Part shown: piece after piece, positions 8,119-16,233 of the stretch
Layout: the number at the start of each line of letters is the position of its first letter
How positions within the stretch are numbered: position 1 is the first letter of the stretch
Assembly: GCF_011299595.1 (NCBI RefSeq)
Contig: NZ_CP049867.1
Coordinates: forward strand, 4,030,001 to 4,094,000
Direction of reading: 5' to 3'
Length of the DNA: 64,000 nt
DNA from: Nocardioides sp. HDW12B
GTDB taxonomy: Bacteria > Actinomycetota > Actinomycetes > Propionibacteriales > Nocardioidaceae
The notes under the pieces: generated by a model
What the model saw: only the letters and a program-made list of their open reading frames with translations
The model's database searches: none
Told to the model about the DNA's origin: nothing
Program-made: the position numbers and the translations under genes

Positions 8119-9195
8119 TTGGCCGCGAGCACGCTCAGCTGGGACCGCGTCCGAGGGATCGGCTCGCGTCTGACGACGCCGCTGCACCCTGACGACTACC
8201 TGGTGCTGGTCAACCCGCTGTGGACCTCGCGCGAGCTGCGCGGCCGTGTGGAGAAGGTGCTGCGCGAGACCGACGACGCGGCGACGCTGGTGATCCGTCC
8301 GGGCTGGGGGTGGCGCTACGACCACAAGCCCGGGCAGTACGTCGGCATCGGCATCCAGGTCGACGGCAAGTTCCAGTGGCGCTCCTACTCGGTGAGCTCG
8401 CCCCCGAAGCGGTCGGGTCGCACCATCGCGATCACCGTGCGCGCCATGCCCGAGGGCCTGCTCTCCTCGCACCTCGTCAACGGTCTCGAGCCCGGGACGA
8501 TCGTGCGCCTCGCGCTTCCGGAGGGCGACTTCGTCATGCCGGACCCGCCCCCGGAGAAGGTGCTCTTCCTGGTCGGCGGCAGCGGCGTCACCCCGGTGAT
8601 GTCGATGATCCGCACGCTCGACCGGCGCGGGACGATGCCCGACGTCGTCATGCACTACTCCTCCACGACGCCGGAGCGGATGATCTTCCGCGAGGAGCTG
8701 GAGAAGCTCGCCGAGAAGCACCCCAAGTTCACGCTGCACCAGCTCCACACCGACACCGACGGCATGCTCGAGATGAAGCAGCTCGACGAGCTGGTGCCGG
8801 ACTGGAAGGAGCGCGGCACCTGGGCGTGCGGGCCCGCGCCGATGCTCGACGCCATCTCCGAGCACTGGAAGGAGCACGACCTCGAGGACGAGCTGCACCT
8901 CGAGCGCTTCTCGCTCGCGCTGGGCGACAGCGACGCGGAGGGCGGGACGATCACGTTCCAGAACTCCAGCAAGACCAACGAGGTGGACGGCGCCACGACG
9001 CTGCTCGAGGCCGGTGAGGAGGCCGGGATCGGCATGCCCTACGGCTGCCGCATGGGCATCTGCCACACGTGCACGCTCACCATGGTCAAGGGAGCGGTGA
9101 AGGACCTGCGCAACGGCGAGGAGTTCACCCAGCCCAACGAGCAGATCCAGACCTGCGTCACCGCCGCGATGGGCGACGTCACGCTCGACATCTGA
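8119..9195 (+). CDS. ferredoxin reductase partner of acyl-CoA desaturase
   Basis: 358 aa; TTG start at 8119 with AGAGGAG just upstream. Domain order: FAD-binding RxYS motif (WRSYSVSS, about residue 95), NAD(P)-binding GGSGVTPVMSMI (about 154), CGPAPM, and a C-terminal plant-type [2Fe-2S] domain with C-x4-C-x2-C (YGCRMGICHTC) and a fourth Cys in IQTCV. This layout matches mycobacterial Rv3230c and Pseudomonas DesC, which pass electrons from NADPH to an acyl-CoA delta-9 desaturase. The desaturase gene follows 87 bases downstream, so the two form a redox pair. Confidence 0.93.
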   Translation: MAASTLSWDRVRGIGSRLTTPLHPDDYLVLVNPLWTSRELRGRVEKVLRETDDAATLVIRPGWGWRYDHKPGQYVGIGIQVDGKFQWRSYSVSSPPKRSGRTIAITVRAMPEGLLSSHLVNGLEPGTIVRLALPEGDFVMPDPPPEKVLFLVGGSGVTPVMSMIRTLDRRGTMPDVVMHYSSTTPERMIFREELEKLAEKHPKFTLHQLHTDTDGMLEMKQLDELVPDWKERGTWACGPAPMLDAISEHWKEHDLEDELHLERFSLALGDSDAEGGTITFQNSSKTNEVDGATTLLEAGEEAGIGMPYGCRMGICHTCTLTMVKGAVKDLRNGEEFTQPNEQIQTCVTAAMGDVTLDI

Positions 9196-9282
9196 CGACC
9201 CGACCACCACGGACACCCGTCCGGCCCCGCACGACCCGCACGACCGACCGGCACGATCTCGACACCACACCCCAGGAGCGCC

Positions 9283-10509
9283 ATGGCCATCTCGGACGTC
9301 AAGGAATACACCCACCTCACCGAGGACGAGGTCGAGCAGATCGGTCGCGAGCTCGACCAGATCCGGGCCGACATCGAGGAGTCGCGCGGTGACGCCGACG
9401 CGGCGTACATCAACCGCATGATCAAGGTCCAGCGCGGCCTGGCCGCCGCCGGCCGCGTCACGTTGTTGTTCTCGAACAAGAAGCCGGCGTGGATCGCTGG
9501 CGCCTCCATGCTCGGGATCGCCAAGATCCTCGAGAACATGGAGATCGGCCACAACGTCATGCACGGCCAGTGGGACTGGATGAACGACCCGGAGATCCAC
9601 TCCAGCAACTGGGAGTGGGACACCGCGCAGCCGGCCGAGCAGTGGAAGCACAGCCACAACTACGTGCACCACCAGTTCACCAACGTCCTCGGCTACGACA
9701 ACGACATCGGCTACGGCGTGCTGCGCATGGCGCGCGAGCAGAAGTGGCACCCGGTCAACCTCGGTCAGCCGGTCTACAACGCCATGCTCGCCTCGCTGTT
9801 CCAGTGGGGCGTCGCGCTGCACGACCTCGACGTCGAGCGGATCCGCAAGATGGAGAAGGATCCGAAGGAGATGAAGCGGCAGCTCAAGCAGATCGCGAAG
9901 AAGGTCCGCCGCCAGGTCGCCAAGGACTACGTCGTCTACCCGGCCCTGAGCGGCCCGAACTGGCAGACCACGCTCAGCGCCAACATGACGGCCAACCTGA
10001 TGCGCAACCTGTGGTCCTACATGATCATCTTCTGCGGCCACTTCCCCGACGGCGCGGTGCACTTCACCGAGGACGAGATCGAGGACGAGACCCGCGCGGA
10101 GTGGTACCTGCGCCAGCTGCTCGGCTCGGCCAACTTCACCGGCGGACCGCTGCTGCACATCATGTCGGGCAACCTCGGCTACCAGATCGAGCACCACCTC
10201 TTCCCCGACCTCCCCAGCAACCGCTACATGGAGATCTCGAAGAAGATCCAGGCGCTGTGCCAGAAGTACGACCTGCCCTACACCACGGGCCCGCTGCACT
10301 CGCAGTACGGTCAGACGCTGCGCACGATCATGAAGCTGTCGCTGCCCAACAAGATGACGGCCAGCGACGACCCGGAGATGCCGGCGCGCGCCGGGGCCGT
10401 GGGCGAGACCTACACCTACGACCGTCGTCGCAAGTCCGACGCCGAGCGTCAGCCGCGGCGTACCGAGCTGGGCGCCTGGTCGCGCGGCTCGGCCGACGCC
10501 CAGGCCTGA
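9283..10509 (+). CDS. acyl-CoA desaturase (DesA3/DesB-like)
   Basis: 408 aa membrane-associated di-iron fatty acid desaturase. The three His boxes are visible: HNVMH (about residue 87), HNYVHH (about 126) and QIEHH (about 305). Unlike classical four-helix desaturases, several hydrophobic stretches are short, but the boxes and length fit the actinobacterial family. It would introduce a double bond into saturated acyl chains for membrane fluidity, with electrons from the upstream reductase. The C-terminal 40 residues are polar and basic. An AGGAG precedes the ATG at good distance. Confidence 0.93.
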   Translation: MAISDVKEYTHLTEDEVEQIGRELDQIRADIEESRGDADAAYINRMIKVQRGLAAAGRVTLLFSNKKPAWIAGASMLGIAKILENMEIGHNVMHGQWDWMNDPEIHSSNWEWDTAQPAEQWKHSHNYVHHQFTNVLGYDNDIGYGVLRMAREQKWHPVNLGQPVYNAMLASLFQWGVALHDLDVERIRKMEKDPKEMKRQLKQIAKKVRRQVAKDYVVYPALSGPNWQTTLSANMTANLMRNLWSYMIIFCGHFPDGAVHFTEDEIEDETRAEWYLRQLLGSANFTGGPLLHIMSGNLGYQIEHHLFPDLPSNRYMEISKKIQALCQKYDLPYTTGPLHSQYGQTLRTIMKLSLPNKMTASDDPEMPARAGAVGETYTYDRRRKSDAERQPRRTELGAWSRGSADAQA

Positions 10510-10519
10510 GAGGAGCACC

Positions 10520-10975
10520 GTGGACCCCGCACCCCGCGCCTACGACGAGCTGCCGAAGGACCCCACCACGGGTCTGACCGTGCCGTTCGCCTGCGGCACC
10601 GCCGACGCCTTCGGCGCCCCGCACGGGAGCGCTCCCTCGGGGGCGGCCCTCGACAAGCGTCGGGTGACCCAGTGCGCCCTCAGCCGGGTGTGCGGAGTCT
10701 GCGGAGCCGGGCTGGGGCGTCCCATCGCCTTCCTGGGGACCGGTCGGGAGGTGGGGCGCAACGCCTTCCACTTCCCGCCCGGCCACCTGGAGTGCGCCTC
10801 GCGCCTGCTCGAGGAGTACGTCGCTGCCGGCGCCTCCCTGCTCGGTGACGCGGCGGAGGAGTGGCAGATCGTGCTGACCTCGGGCTTCGAGTACCTCCGC
10901 CCGGCCAAGGAGCAGGAGGACCGGCGCCCGGTCTTCTGCCCCAACTCGGTCATCAGCCACCACCCGGTGGGCTGA
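10520..10975 (+). CDS. Cys/His-rich protein of unknown function in the desaturase operon
   Basis: 151 aa; GTG start 10 bases after the desaturase stop with GAGAGGAG between, so clearly co-transcribed. Potential metal ligands are clustered: CGT near residue 27, then CALSRVCGVCG, FHFPPGHLEC and FCPNSVISHH. The CxxC plus His/Cys pattern suggests a zinc or iron-sulfur site but I do not recognise the family. No signal or membrane segment. Being third in an operon of an oxidoreductase and a di-iron enzyme, it might assist either, but that is inference. Confidence 0.75.
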   Translation: MDPAPRAYDELPKDPTTGLTVPFACGTADAFGAPHGSAPSGAALDKRRVTQCALSRVCGVCGAGLGRPIAFLGTGREVGRNAFHFPPGHLECASRLLEEYVAAGASLLGDAAEEWQIVLTSGFEYLRPAKEQEDRRPVFCPNSVISHHPVG

Positions 10976-10993
10976 GCCGACCGACACCTGACT

Positions 10994-11063
10994 CTCGACG
11001 AGGTCCGGACCTCCCCGGACGCCTGCTCGGACCCGGTCCCTCGTCGAGCCCCGACGTCCGGGG
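10994..11063. terminator. inverted repeats after the desaturase operon
   Basis: CTCGACGAGG (10994-11003) pairs perfectly with 11039-11048, and a compact hairpin CCCCG-N5-CGGGG follows at 11049-11063. There is no T-run. It could end the operon transcript or form part of the leader of the next gene. Confidence 0.4.
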
Positions 11064-11192
11064 TGGACGGGGGCGGGTGCCGCATGACCCCCGGTCCTGC
11101 GGCACCTCCTCGTGCTGCGTGCGCGGGGTGACCAACGACTCATCGGGCCGATTTGAAGTGCGGTCTGGCCCCCGAGGACACTCGGGAGAGCC

Positions 11193-12536
11193 ATGGTTGA
11201 CCGCGACGCCTTCAAGACCCTCGACGTGGCGCTCCGGGTGGGCGAGCTGCTGCTCGCCAACGGCGCCGGAGCCGCCGACGTGACCGCCACGATGCTGGCG
11301 GTGACACGCGCCTGCGGTCTTCACGGCGTGAGCGTGGACGTGACGTTCACCGAGCTCACGCTCAACCACCAGCCCCACCACGACGACCCCGGTCTGGTCC
11401 AGAAGCGCAGTGTGCGGCACCGCGAGATCGACTACGAGGACCTCACGCTCGTCGACCACATCGTGCGGGCGCTGCTGGCCGGCCAGATCGACCGCGACGA
11501 CGCCCGCGCGCGGCTGGCGCGGCTGAACGCGCACGGTCACCGTCGTCCCGCCTGGGCCGTCACGCTCGGCTGGGGCGTCATGGGCGCCGGCACCGCGGCC
11601 CTCCTCGGGGGCGGCCCGCTCGTCGGCGTGCTCGCGTTCGTCGCCGCCATGGGCATCGACCGCATCCAGCGCGCGATGTCGGCGCAGGAGCTGCCGTCGT
11701 TCTACCAGCAGGTCGCCGGAGGCCTGCTGGCCAGCCTGCTGGCGGTGGTGGCGGTCGCCGTCGGTCTGCCGGTGACGCCGGCGGAGGTCATCACCACCGG
11801 CATCATCATGCTGCTCTCGGGGCTGGGCCTGGTCGGCGCCGCCCAGGACGCGCTCACCGGCTTCCCGGTGACGGCCAACGCCCGCATCCTGGAGGCCACG
11901 CTCGCGACCGTCGGCATCATCGCCGGGGTCAGCGGCGGGCTGACGGTGGGATCGGTCCTCGGCGTGGACCTCGGCTCGCTGCGTCCGGCAGGCCCCGACC
12001 TCTCCGACCTCCCCGTCGTCGTCCTCGGGGCGGCGGTCTCGGCCGCGGCGTTCGCCTTCGCGGCGTACTCGCCCCTGCGCGCGCTCCTGCCCATCGCCCT
12101 CGTCGGCGCCCTCGGCCAGACGGTCGCGGCCCTCATGAGCGCCGCCGAGTTCGGCGCGACGTGGGCCGCCGCCACCGCCGCGGTGCTGATCGGTGCCGTG
12201 TCCTACTCCGCAGCCGGGCGGATCCGGGTGCCGCCGCTCGTCGTCGTCGTGTCCGCGGTGGTCCCGCTGCTGCCCGGCCTGTCCATCTACGCCGGCCTGT
12301 TCAACCTCGCCGACGGCCGCGGCGGCACGCTGCAGATCGTCACCGCCGTCGCCACCGCGCTGGCCCTGGCCTCGGGCGTGATCCTGGGCCAGTACCTCGC
12401 GCAGCCGCTGCGCCGCGGCGGTCGGCGCCTCGAGTCGCGGCTCTCCGGGCCCCGTCTGGTCGGTCCCCTCCGGGTCCGTCCCGCGGCCTCACGGCGGGTC
12501 GGCCACAATGTGAGGCATGACCACCACTCCTCCTGA
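11193..12536 (+). CDS. threonine/serine exporter ThrE family
   Basis: 447 aa integral membrane protein. An N-terminal cytosolic domain of about 120 residues ([18 protein letters not shown], then FTELTL) precedes about ten hydrophobic helices, the full fused ThrE layout with both ThrE halves in one chain. In Corynebacterium ThrE exports threonine and serine by proton antiport; the substrate here is inferred. The last 20 bases overlap the menB start. Its C-terminus is basic ([10 protein letters not shown]). Confidence 0.88.
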   Translation: MVDRDAFKTLDVALRVGELLLANGAGAADVTATMLAVTRACGLHGVSVDVTFTELTLNHQPHHDDPGLVQKRSVRHREIDYEDLTLVDHIVRALLAGQIDRDDARARLARLNAHGHRRPAWAVTLGWGVMGAGTAALLGGGPLVGVLAFVAAMGIDRIQRAMSAQELPSFYQQVAGGLLASLLAVVAVAVGLPVTPAEVITTGIIMLLSGLGLVGAAQDALTGFPVTANARILEATLATVGIIAGVSGGLTVGSVLGVDLGSLRPAGPDLSDLPVVVLGAAVSAAAFAFAAYSPLRALLPIALVGALGQTVAALMSAAEFGATWAAATAAVLIGAVSYSAAGRIRVPPLVVVVSAVVPLLPGLSIYAGLFNLADGRGGTLQIVTAVATALALASGVILGQYLAQPLRRGGRRLESRLSGPRLVGPLRVRPAASRRVGHNVRHDHHSS

Positions 12537-13416
12537 CGACCAGGCCGGCGCGACCACCGCGCCCGCCCGTCCCGCCCCGCTCGACCTCGACGCCCCCGTG
12601 GAGTGGCACGCGCAGGGCGACTACGAGGACATCCGCTACGAGACGACGCCCGACGGCATCGCGAAGATCACGATCGCCCGCCCCGAGGTGCACAACGCGT
12701 TCCGGCCGCAGACCCTCATCGAGGTCTCGCACGCCCTCACCGCGGCCCGCGAGGACGAGTCGGTCGGGGTCATCGTGCTCACCGGGGCCGGTGACAAGGC
12801 GTTCTGCTCGGGCGGGGACCAGCGGGTGCGCGGCGACAGCGGCTACCAGACCCACGACGGGGCCACGGGCCGCTTCCACGTCACCGACCTGCACGTCCAG
12901 ATGCGCCGCTGCCCCAAGCCGATCGTGGCCATGGTCGCCGGCTGGGCCATCGGCGGCGGGCACGTGCTGCACCTCGTCTGCGACCTGACGATCGCCGCCG
13001 ACAACGCCCGGTTCGGCCAGGTGGGCCCCAAGGTCGGCTCCTTCGACGGCGGCTTCGGCGCCAGCATCCTCGCCGACCTCGTCGGTCCGAAGAAGGCCAA
13101 GGAGATCTGGTTCCTCTGCCGGCAGTACGACGCCGGCGAGGCGCAGGCCATGGGGCTGGTCAACACCGTCGTGCCGCTGGCCGACCTCGAGGTCGAGACG
13201 GTGCGCTGGTGCCGCGAGATGCTGCGGCAGTCGCCGTTCGCGCTGCGGCTGCTCAAGGCCAGCTTCCACGCCCACGAGGACGGCTACGCCGGCATCCAGC
13301 AGCTGGCGCACGACGCCAACCTGCTGTTCTACGGCTCCGAGGAGGCGCAGGAGGGGCGCGAGGCGTTCAAGTCCCGCCGCCGTCCGGAGTTCGAGCGTTT
13401 CCCGCGGCGCGCCTGA
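12517..13416 (+). CDS. menB: 1,4-dihydroxy-2-naphthoyl-CoA synthase
   Basis: 299 aa crotonase-fold enzyme that cyclises o-succinylbenzoyl-CoA in menaquinone synthesis. MenB-specific motifs are [17 protein letters not shown] (oxyanion hole and substrate loop), [11 protein letters not shown] and [12 protein letters not shown]. The N-terminus carries a non-conserved Pro/Ala-rich extension of about 30 residues. The ATG at 12517 overlaps the 3' end of the exporter gene by 20 bases; a CACAAT box 7-12 bases before it could also drive a leaderless transcript. No other men genes are in the window. Confidence 0.95.
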   Translation: MTTTPPDDQAGATTAPARPAPLDLDAPVEWHAQGDYEDIRYETTPDGIAKITIARPEVHNAFRPQTLIEVSHALTAAREDESVGVIVLTGAGDKAFCSGGDQRVRGDSGYQTHDGATGRFHVTDLHVQMRRCPKPIVAMVAGWAIGGGHVLHLVCDLTIAADNARFGQVGPKVGSFDGGFGASILADLVGPKKAKEIWFLCRQYDAGEAQAMGLVNTVVPLADLEVETVRWCREMLRQSPFALRLLKASFHAHEDGYAGIQQLAHDANLLFYGSEEAQEGREAFKSRRRPEFERFPRRA

Positions 13417-13468
13417 GGCGGCGCATCCGTCGATTCGGCGCGACGGTCCGCTGGGTCTGACATGCTGA

Positions 13469-13496
13469 CGTCCGGGTCACCCGACCCGGGCGGACG
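13469..13496. terminator. hairpin between menB and the sensor kinase gene
   Basis: CGTCCGGGTC (13469-13478) pairs with GACCCGGGCGGACG (13483-13496) with a small bulge around an ACCC loop. It ends 21 bases before the kinase start, so it may terminate menB or lie in the kinase leader. No T-run. Confidence 0.4.
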
Positions 13497-13517
13497 CGCC
13501 GTGCTTGCGGAGGATTG

Positions 13518-15161
13518 ATGCCGACCACGACCCACGACGGCCCGGACCGGGTCGCTGAGGAGGTGCGCTGGGCCGAACGCTCACGCCTCCCGGCCACCGT
13601 CCTCGCCTCCGTGGGCGCCGCCGTGTCGTTCCTGGCCCTCTTCGAGCTGGCCGTGGGCTCGACCGTCCTCGTCGACCTCGGACCCTCCTGGGCCCCCACG
13701 ACCGCGCTGACCGCCCTGCTCGGGCTCACCACCTCCGCCGGTCTGCTCCTGTGGCGGGGTGGGGACGGCGCGGACCGTCCCTGGCCGGCTGCCGCGTTCG
13801 CGCTCACGGGGGTGCTCGTGCTGGTCGCGCTGGGGGAGCGCGTCGCCGGCCACGCCGTGCTCGGCGACCTCCTCGCGGTCGAGGCCGGCGACCGGGCGAC
13901 GGTCGACGAACAGACCTCGCTCGTGGTCGTCGTGTCCTTCGGGCTGCTGGCCCTCGGCGGGCTCGCCCTCACGCGGAGGTGGACGGTCCCGGCCCAGGTG
14001 GCGGCGTTCCTCGCCCTCACCATCGGCCTGGCCAGCGCCGCGGCCTACGCCTTCGGCGCGGAGCCGGTCGAGGGGTCGGACGCCCCGGCGATGATGACCG
14101 TGGTGGCGACGGTCCTGGTCGTCGCCCTGGCCCAGTCGCTGCTCTACGCCATCCCGGGCAGCCTCGCCCAGTGGTCGACGTACGGCCGGGACAGCGGAGC
14201 GCGGCTCCAGCGCTCGGTGCCGATCATCGCGCTCGTCGTCGTCCCGCTGATCGGGGCGGCGATGCTCGCCGGTCTCCGGAGCGGCTGGCTCGACCCCGGG
14301 GCGGCCACGGCGCTGGTCGTCACCACCGGCCTCGGTCTCGCGCTGGTCCTCTCCGCCTGGGTCGGCCTGCAGTTCCGCGCCGTCGAGGAGGAGCGTGCCG
14401 CCCTCCTGCGCGAGAACCAGCGCGTCAACGCCGAGCTCGAGGACCGCGTCCGGCTGCGGTCGCACGAGGTCAACCGGCAGCGCACCAAGCTGGCGCTGCT
14501 CGAGGAGCGCGACCGGATCGCGCGGGACCTCCACGACCGGGTCATCCAGCGCATCTTCGCCGCCGGACTGCAGATCGGCGCCCTCTCGCGCACCGTGGCC
14601 AAGGTCGCGGAGGGGGCGGACGCCTCCCGGCTGCCGGGGCAGCTCGACGTCATCGCCGGCGAGCTCGACCTCGCCATCCGCGAGCTGCGCAACTCGATCT
14701 TCCAGCTCACCAGCATCGACGACCACCAGGACCTCGAGCAGGTCGTGCACGACATCGCCACCCGCTCCTCGCGCATCCTCGGCTTCATGCCGCGCATCAG
14801 CGTGGCCGGCGAGCTGGGGGGCGTGCGCTCGGACCTCGCTGCCGACCTCGCCTCCGCGATCCAGGAGGGTCTGTCCAACGTGGCGCGGCACGCCCGGGCG
14901 AGTGCCGCGCAGGTGTCGCTCGAGGGCACGCCGCAGGAGTTCGTCGTGCGCATCACCGACGACGGGGTCGGCCTGCCCGACCCGCTCCCGCGCAGCAGCG
15001 GCATCAGCAACCTCATGAACCGCGCCCGCGGGCTCGGCGGCAGCGCCACCTGGGAGCCGAACCCCACGGGCGGCACGGTCTTCACCTGGCGGGTCTCCCG
15101 CGACGGCACGGCCGGGGAGTTCTACGGCAACGACGTCGCGGTCGGCTCCGACGGACCCTGA
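13518..15161 (+). CDS. NarL-family sensor histidine kinase, orphan
   Basis: 547 aa from ATG 13518 (TTG 13515 also in frame) with GCGGAGG upstream. About eight membrane helices (residues 25-290) are followed by a coiled-coil-like linker and a HisKA_3 dimerisation domain with ERDRIARDLHDRVIQRIFAAGL; the phospho-acceptor His is near residue 339. The HATPase domain has EGLSNVARHA and DDGVGLPD. The H-box reads much like mycobacterial DevS/DosT, but there are no GAF domains; the sensor is the membrane bundle. No response regulator is adjacent. The C-terminus extends about 20 residues past the last ATPase strand. Confidence 0.9.
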   Translation: MPTTTHDGPDRVAEEVRWAERSRLPATVLASVGAAVSFLALFELAVGSTVLVDLGPSWAPTTALTALLGLTTSAGLLLWRGGDGADRPWPAAAFALTGVLVLVALGERVAGHAVLGDLLAVEAGDRATVDEQTSLVVVVSFGLLALGGLALTRRWTVPAQVAAFLALTIGLASAAAYAFGAEPVEGSDAPAMMTVVATVLVVALAQSLLYAIPGSLAQWSTYGRDSGARLQRSVPIIALVVVPLIGAAMLAGLRSGWLDPGAATALVVTTGLGLALVLSAWVGLQFRAVEEERAALLRENQRVNAELEDRVRLRSHEVNRQRTKLALLEERDRIARDLHDRVIQRIFAAGLQIGALSRTVAKVAEGADASRLPGQLDVIAGELDLAIRELRNSIFQLTSIDDHQDLEQVVHDIATRSSRILGFMPRISVAGELGGVRSDLAADLASAIQEGLSNVARHARASAAQVSLEGTPQEFVVRITDDGVGLPDPLPRSSGISNLMNRARGLGGSATWEPNPTGGTVFTWRVSRDGTAGEFYGNDVAVGSDGP

Positions 15162-15167
15162 GCGCCG

Positions 15168-15211
15168 CCGCGAGCACACGTGACGCCTCGGTGCGACGTA
15201 CGCGACGCCTC
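15168..15211. repeat. 22-bp repeat array, 2 units
   Basis: Two diverged plus-orientation units, 15168-15189 and 15190-15211, both ending GACGCCTC. They fit the shared pattern GCGC-like start, N8, GTGACG or GCGACG, then YYTC, with exact 22-bp period. Located between the convergent kinase and mycothiol-family genes. Confidence 0.65.
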
Positions 15212-15217
15212 GGCAGG

Positions 15218-16180
15218 TCAGGGGGTGGTGGCGAGGGCGTCGAGGACGCGGCGGGCCAGGTCGGGGTCGCCGCTGACGGCGACGGTGAGGTCGGCGGCGT
15301 CGCGCCGCCCCGAGCTGCGCACGACGAAGGTCTCGGTGTCCATCTCGAGCGTCGCCGTCGGCGCCTCGGGTACGTCGCACCGCACCCCGCGCCCGTCCGG
15401 ACCGACGACCGCCGCGACGTCGAGGGGCTGCTCGCCGGTGACCACCAGCCGCACCGACCGGCCCGGCTCCGCCCCCACCTTCTTGCCGAGCACGAACGGC
15501 AGCGCCCGCGCGAGGACGTCGACGACGTGGGCCGCCGCCGGGCTGTCGAGCCCGCCGGGTCGCCCCACCGCCCGGCGCACGTCCTGCTCGTGCACCCAGA
15601 CGTCGAGCGGACGGTTCGACAGCAGCGTGCGCCACGACCACCCGATGAGACCGGCGAAGCCGGGACCGGGCGCCGACGCGTCGGTCGGCGGGTCGGCCCG
15701 CAGCCCCGCGAGCCGGGTGGCGACGCTGCTCTCGAGCTCGTCCACCACGGCGTCGGTGGTCCAGCCCGCTCGCGCCACCACGCCGGCCTCGGTGAACTGA
15801 CCCATCAGCCCGCGCACGTGCGCGGCCTCCGGGACCTCGACCTGCTGCTGCGGGTTGCCGGCGAGCTCGGACTCCAGGTGCGCCAGGTGCGACGCGACGG
15901 CCCGGACGTCCCAGCCCGGCAGGTCCGTGGGCCGGTCCCAGTCGTCGGGGCCGAGCGAGCGCAGCAGCGCGACGACGTCGGCGGTGGCCCGCTCCCACAC
16001 GTCGACCAGGTGACCCAGCACGGCGCGGTCGTCGACGGCGGGCGCAGCGGCTGCCTCGGGCGCCGTCGGCGCATCGGGCGAGCCGGCCGAGCCGGCTGAG
16101 CCGGCCGAGCCGGGCGAGCCGGGCGAGCCGGGCGTGGAGGACGAGTCGGGCGTGGAGGGCGTGGACGGGGTGTCGGGCAT
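15218..16180 (-). CDS. maleylpyruvate isomerase-family mycothiol-dependent enzyme
   Basis: 320 aa. After a low-complexity N-terminus, the DinB-like four-helix metal-binding MDMPI domain begins at about residue 50: VLGHLVDVWERATADVVALLRSL, DLPGWDVRAVASHLAHLE with a ligand-type His, and DVWVHEQDVRRAVGRPGG with a second His. A C-terminal SCP2-like domain follows (TATLEMDTETFVVRSSGRR). The family uses mycothiol as cofactor or substrate; the specific reaction is unknown. The N-terminal 45 residues come from a Gly-Ser-Pro/Ala tandem repeat and may be a linker or lie upstream of the true start. Confidence 0.82.
   Translation of the reverse strand: MPDTPSTPSTPDSSSTPGSPGSPGSAGSAGSAGSPDAPTAPEAAAAPAVDDRAVLGHLVDVWERATADVVALLRSLGPDDWDRPTDLPGWDVRAVASHLAHLESELAGNPQQQVEVPEAAHVRGLMGQFTEAGVVARAGWTTDAVVDELESSVATRLAGLRADPPTDASAPGPGFAGLIGWSWRTLLSNRPLDVWVHEQDVRRAVGRPGGLDSPAAAHVVDVLARALPFVLGKKVGAEPGRSVRLVVTGEQPLDVAAVVGPDGRGVRCDVPEAPTATLEMDTETFVVRSSGRRDAADLTVAVSGDPDLARRVLDALATTP
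16076..16150. repeat. GC-rich minisatellite inside a coding region
   Basis: Tandem 9-base units of the GCCGAGCCG / GGCGAGCCG type encode the Gly-Ser-Ala/Pro N-terminus of the mycothiol-family enzyme. Unit length is a multiple of three, so copy-number change would keep the frame. Confidence 0.7.
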
Positions 16181-16222
16181 GGCCGGAGCCTAGTGACCGG
16201 GCGTCACCGGTGGGCGCCGCGC

Positions 16223-16228
16223 TAGGGT
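16223..16228 (+). promoter_or_regulatory. -10 box for leaderless helicase transcript
   Basis: TAGGGT ends five bases before the GTG at 16234. With this spacing transcription would start at or next to the start codon. Confidence 0.6.
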
Positions 16229-16233
16229 GCGGC

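Noticed and set aside
8089-10518. 809-codon open frame on the minus strand opposite the reductase and desaturase genes
   Set aside because: Shadow of high-GC coding on the other strand; composition is Arg/His/Val/Leu-rich with no domain, and the plus-strand genes have clear motifs.
16194-16206. GTGAC-N5-GTCAC between the mycothiol-family and helicase genes as a Crp site
   Set aside because: Spacing between GTGA and TCAC is seven rather than six bases, so it does not fit the Crp/GlxR consensus.
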